Below the pieces are notes generated by a model. It ran no database searches and was not told where the DNA came from. It saw only the letters and a list, made by a program, of their open reading frames with translations. From contig JAURCP010000013.1 of assembly GCA_030828405.1 (NCBI GenBank), forward strand, positions 1 to 36,850: a DNA stretch of 36,850 bases. Direction: 5' to 3'. The DNA comes from Thermoplasmatota archaeon (GTDB lineage: Archaea > Thermoplasmatota > Poseidoniia > Poseidoniales > Thalassarchaeaceae). Position 1 is the first letter of the stretch. Each line of letters opens with the position of its first letter. Positions 33,774 to 36,850 of this stretch are shown piece by piece. The translations under genes and the position numbers were made by a program.

Positions 33774-36749
33774 GTGACTCGTAAACAGACAAAAACATCT
33801 TTCGATCAAGGTTGGATAGAGGTTAAAGGAGCAAGAACCCACAACCTACAAGATATTGATGTAGAAATACCAAGAGGTAAATTTGTAGTTATTTCTGGAG
33901 TTTCGGGTTCAGGAAAATCAAGTTTGGCATTCGATACTCTATACGCTGAGGGACAAAGAAGGTATGTAGAAAGCCTTAGCTCATATGCCCGCCAATTTTT
34001 AGGCCAAATGAAGAAGCCAGATTGCGATTCTATAGAAGGCCTCTCTCCTGCAATAAGTATTGATCAGAAACAGGGTAGCCACAATCCAAGGTCAACGGTT
34101 GCCACTGTTACTGAAATTATGGATTATATGCGATTACTTTGGGCAAGAGTAGGGACTCCTCATTGTCCAGACTGTGGGCGTGAAGTCGCCAGAAGAACAG
34201 TTCAAGAAATTGTAGATGATATAATGTGGCGTTTTGAAGAACATGCCATAGCTATTTGGAGCCCTACAATTAGAAATAGAAAAGGAACACATGTAGATTT
34301 ATTCAAAGGCTTGATTGAACAAGGATATTTGGAGGGGAAAATCAATGGTCGAGAGGCAAACTTCGAACAACCTCCTAATTTAGAAAAGAATCTCAGGCAT
34401 GATATCGATATTAGAATTGATAGATTGAAATTGAACAGAGCAAACAGACAGAGATTAACCGAAGCAATTGAAGCAGGACTCCGTCTTGGTGGAGGGACAA
34501 TAGCTATCGAAAGCCTCAAGAAAAACAAAACAATTATTCGTAACGAAGAGGCAGAAAAAACAGAAAAAGGACAAATTATTCCTTATTCTGAAGAGTTTGC
34601 ATGCCCGGAGCACGGAGCGTTCTTACCAGAAATGTCTCCTAGAGTGTTTTCTTTCAATAATCCACTCGGGGCTTGCCCTAATTGTCAAGGATTAGGTGTA
34701 AAAAGAGAATTTTCTTCAGACCTAGTAATTGATAGAACCGCCTCCGTTGAAGATGGCTGTATTAGGCCATTTAGATCTTCTATGATGTCTGGTTGGTACA
34801 AGAGCCAAATGAGGCAGGTTTGCGAGCACTATGGGATACCTACGAATTTAGAATTTGGAAGCCTTAACGATGACGAGCAAGACATTCTTCTTCACGGCTC
34901 TGGAGGCACAGCAATATCCTTTGAATTTACTTCTGAGAAAGGCTCTTCATACCAGATGCTAAGACCTTGGGAGGGTGTATTTAGTAGAATCCGTAGAACT
35001 TACAACGAAACTTCTTCGGATAGAACAAGGTCTAGGATGGCCTCATATATGAACGATGAACCATGTCCAGATTGTAAAGGCCAAAAATTGAATGATGCTG
35101 TTAGTAAAGTGATAGTAGGGGGGATATCCCTGCCCGCTATTTCCTCTTGTAGTGTCTTGGAAGCATTAGCAGTTGTACAATATTGGAGAGCAGGAGAACT
35201 CGATCAAACATGGGATAAATTAGGTAGAGATAAACCAAACACAGAGATTATTTCTAAAACCTTACAATTATCTGAGAGGTCAATTTTTATCGGTACCGAA
35301 ATAATCAAAGAAATTGAAGCGAGATTAAGATTCCTTGCACTAGTTGGATTGGATTATCTTACGTTAGATAGACGAGCAAGCACGCTTTCTGGAGGAGAAT
35401 CTCAAAGGATTAGATTAGCAACTCAAATTGGTACAAGATTGACAGGAGTGATGTATGTTCTCGACGAACCAAGTATTGGCTTACACCCTAGAGACAACGG
35501 CCGCCTTTTGGAAACCTTAAGAGAACTAACTGAACTAGGGAATACCTTGCTTGTAGTTGAACATGATGAAGCAACTCTAAGACAGGCTGACTGGCTTGTT
35601 GACATAGGCCCTGGTGCAGGTAAAGAAGGAGGAAAGGTGCTGGTGAGTGGTGAATTAGATGAATTACTTTCCAATGATGAAAGTATTACTGGAGCGTATC
35701 TTTCTGGTAAAGAAAACATCTCCATACCTGCAGATAGGAAAACACCAGAAGATGGTAAATGGATCCATATCATAGGTGCGAGAGAGAATAATCTCCAAAA
35801 TATAAACGTATCAATTCCTTTAGGTTGTGTAGTTGCTATTACTGGTGTTTCAGGCTCTGGAAAGTCATCCTTAGTAGCCTCAACATTAGCCCCTGCATTA
35901 TTGCGTGAAATACATGGTAGCGACACTTCTCCCGGACGACACGATAAGATGGAAGGATTCGAAGCTGTAGACAAAACCATAGTCATAGATCAATCTCCTA
36001 TAGGTAGAACACCTCGTTCAAACGCTGCGACATATACCGGGGCATTTGGACACATCAGAAATCTATTTGCAGCATCTGTAATTTCTAAAGAACGAGGATA
36101 CCAACCAGGACAATTTTCTTTCAATGTTAAAGGTGGAAGATGTGAATCTTGCAAAGGCGCAGGATCTATAAAACTAGAGATGAATTTTTTACCTGACGTA
36201 TGGGTCACATGCGATGTCTGCAAAGGAAAAAGATATACTAGAGAAACTTTGGAAGTTGAATGGAAAGGAAAAAACATCCAAGAAGTTCTAGATATGTCTG
36301 TTGATGAGGCAGTTGTATTTTTCCAAAATCAAAAGTCATTAAGTCGTATTCTTACAACTCTGAAAGATGTAGGACTGGGTTACATACGGCTTGGCCAACC
36401 AGCAACCACTCTATCGGGCGGAGAAGCGCAACGAGTAAAATTAGCATCGGAATTACACAGACCGACCCGAAGTCACACAGTTTACATCCTTGATGAGCCA
36501 ACAACAGGACTTTCTATGTTTGATGTACATCAATTAACAGAGGTAATGTTACGTCTTAGAAGAAACGGACATACCGTAATTGTAATCGAGCATCATTTAG
36601 ATGTGGTTAAATGTGCAGATTGGGTAATTGACCTCGGGCCAGAAGGGGGAGAATTGGGTGGACTTATAGTGGCAGAAGGCCCACCAGAAAAGATTGCTAA
36701 AGTTAAGGACAGCTATACAGGATTACATTTGAAAGAACTTCTAAACTAG
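33774..36749 (+). CDS. uvrA: excinuclease ABC subunit A
   Basis: DNA-damage sensor of bacterial-type nucleotide excision repair, acting with UvrB and UvrC. Two ABC ATPase modules: first Walker A GVSGSGKSSLAFDTLYAEGQ and signature LSGGESQRIRLA, second Walker A GVSGSGKSSLVAST and signature LSGGEAQRVKLA, with YVLDEPSIGLHPRD and YILDEPTTGL Walker B regions. Zinc modules: CPDCGREV, CPEHG with CPNCQGLG, and CESCKGAG with CDVCKGKRY. At 991 aa it is slightly longer than typical (about 940). Start is GTG 33774, supported by a strong AGGAGGGGG ribosome-binding site at 33759-33768. UvrABC genes in archaea are bacterial acquisitions; composition here is like the neighbours. Confidence 0.97.
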   Translation: MTRKQTKTSFDQGWIEVKGARTHNLQDIDVEIPRGKFVVISGVSGSGKSSLAFDTLYAEGQRRYVESLSSYARQFLGQMKKPDCDSIEGLSPAISIDQKQGSHNPRSTVATVTEIMDYMRLLWARVGTPHCPDCGREVARRTVQEIVDDIMWRFEEHAIAIWSPTIRNRKGTHVDLFKGLIEQGYLEGKINGREANFEQPPNLEKNLRHDIDIRIDRLKLNRANRQRLTEAIEAGLRLGGGTIAIESLKKNKTIIRNEEAEKTEKGQIIPYSEEFACPEHGAFLPEMSPRVFSFNNPLGACPNCQGLGVKREFSSDLVIDRTASVEDGCIRPFRSSMMSGWYKSQMRQVCEHYGIPTNLEFGSLNDDEQDILLHGSGGTAISFEFTSEKGSSYQMLRPWEGVFSRIRRTYNETSSDRTRSRMASYMNDEPCPDCKGQKLNDAVSKVIVGGISLPAISSCSVLEALAVVQYWRAGELDQTWDKLGRDKPNTEIISKTLQLSERSIFIGTEIIKEIEARLRFLALVGLDYLTLDRRASTLSGGESQRIRLATQIGTRLTGVMYVLDEPSIGLHPRDNGRLLETLRELTELGNTLLVVEHDEATLRQADWLVDIGPGAGKEGGKVLVSGELDELLSNDESITGAYLSGKENISIPADRKTPEDGKWIHIIGARENNLQNINVSIPLGCVVAITGVSGSGKSSLVASTLAPALLREIHGSDTSPGRHDKMEGFEAVDKTIVIDQSPIGRTPRSNAATYTGAFGHIRNLFAASVISKERGYQPGQFSFNVKGGRCESCKGAGSIKLEMNFLPDVWVTCDVCKGKRYTRETLEVEWKGKNIQEVLDMSVDEAVVFFQNQKSLSRILTTLKDVGLGYIRLGQPATTLSGGEAQRVKLASELHRPTRSHTVYILDEPTTGLSMFDVHQLTEVMLRLRRNGHTVIVIEHHLDVVKCADWVIDLGPEGGELGGLIVAEGPPEKIAKVKDSYTGLHLKELLN

Positions 36750-36797
36750 TAATTGCAGTGCCAAGATTTGAGTATGTCTACCCTTTGAGGCGTTACA

Positions 36798-36850
36798 ATG
36801 TACCGTTCAAGGAACCCAACACTATCAGACTCAACTTTCGATAAGTCGAA
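36798..36850 (+). CDS. 5' end of a further gene, possibly Bax inhibitor-1/YccA-like
   Basis: An ATG at 36798 preceded by a TTGAGG ribosome-binding site (36784-36789) opens a frame that stays open for 17 codons to the window edge. The start MYRSRNPTLSDSTFDKS resembles the short N-terminal NPxLSxxTF segment found in some Bax inhibitor-1/YccA membrane proteins, but that is a weak match on very few residues. It is 48 bp downstream of uvrA on the same strand and probably co-transcribed. Confidence 0.4.
   Translation, partial: MYRSRNPTLSDSTFDKS

Noticed and set aside
1-36850. Defence system, prophage, integrase or insertion sequence
   Set aside because: No transposase, integrase, restriction, toxin-antitoxin or phage gene and no attachment-site repeats were found; almost every frame is a housekeeping or membrane gene.

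Overview
The window reads as a piece of an AT-rich archaeal chromosome, most probably a marine group II/III euryarchaeon (Poseidoniales-like). Archaeal markers are geranylgeranylglyceryl phosphate synthase, ribosomal protein L18a/LX, prefoldin alpha next to FtsY, a beta-CASP nuclease of the aCPSF2 type and a CDP-alcohol phosphatidyltransferase. They sit among bacterial-type genes (UvrA, an S15/CocE peptidase lipoprotein, a DHA2 drug exporter, an RluA-type pseudouridine synthase, CysNC), a mixture typical of these surface-ocean archaea. Lineage is an inference from gene content only. Coding density is very high: many genes abut or overlap by 1-20 bases, and no rRNA, tRNA, CRISPR array or insertion sequence was seen.

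Layout. 1-5.7 kb: a small membrane protein, an M28 peptidase lipoprotein, a CDP-alcohol phosphatidyltransferase, an unknown membrane protein, a site-2-type (M50) protease, a Cys-rich unknown and a NUDIX hydrolase. 5.7-11.6 kb: an S15-type hydrolase lipoprotein, a 14-TM exporter, a pseudouridine synthase, two coupled small membrane proteins followed by the stump of a probable third copy, and a methyltransferase. 11.6-16.7 kb: nucleotide synthesis (purQ and a purS-purL fusion, divergent from a eukaryote-type OMP decarboxylase). 16.7-23.7 kb, minus strand: a degenerate membrane-anchored receiver protein, ftsY, prefoldin alpha, then a sulfate-activation block (cysNC, cysD, cysQ), a membrane protein and ribosomal L18a. 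23.9-27.3 kb: a coiled-coil protein, GGGP synthase, a short Rossmann-fold protein, an M20 amidohydrolase and a 2x[4Fe-4S] ferredoxin. 27.5-36.85 kb, mostly plus strand: aCPSF2-type nuclease, purine permease plus APRT (purine salvage), a KPKGKP-repeat zinc-ribbon protein, a TauE/SafE exporter, MoeA, UvrA, and the first 17 codons of a further gene.

The most interesting element is non-coding. The 256-bp gap at 27289-27544 holds two inverted copies of a sequence strongly resembling the archaeal origin recognition box (a TCCASTGGAAA-type dyad followed by a GGGG string), flanking about 128 bp that is roughly 77% A+T. Gene orientation changes there (12 of 13 genes to its left back to 16.7 kb on minus, 7 of 8 to its right on plus), and silent-site strand composition also changes sign at about this point. 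I propose it as a candidate replication origin. The direction of the G/C skew is opposite to the usual bacterial leading strand, and no Orc1/Cdc6 gene is visible, so the proposal needs whole-genome checks.
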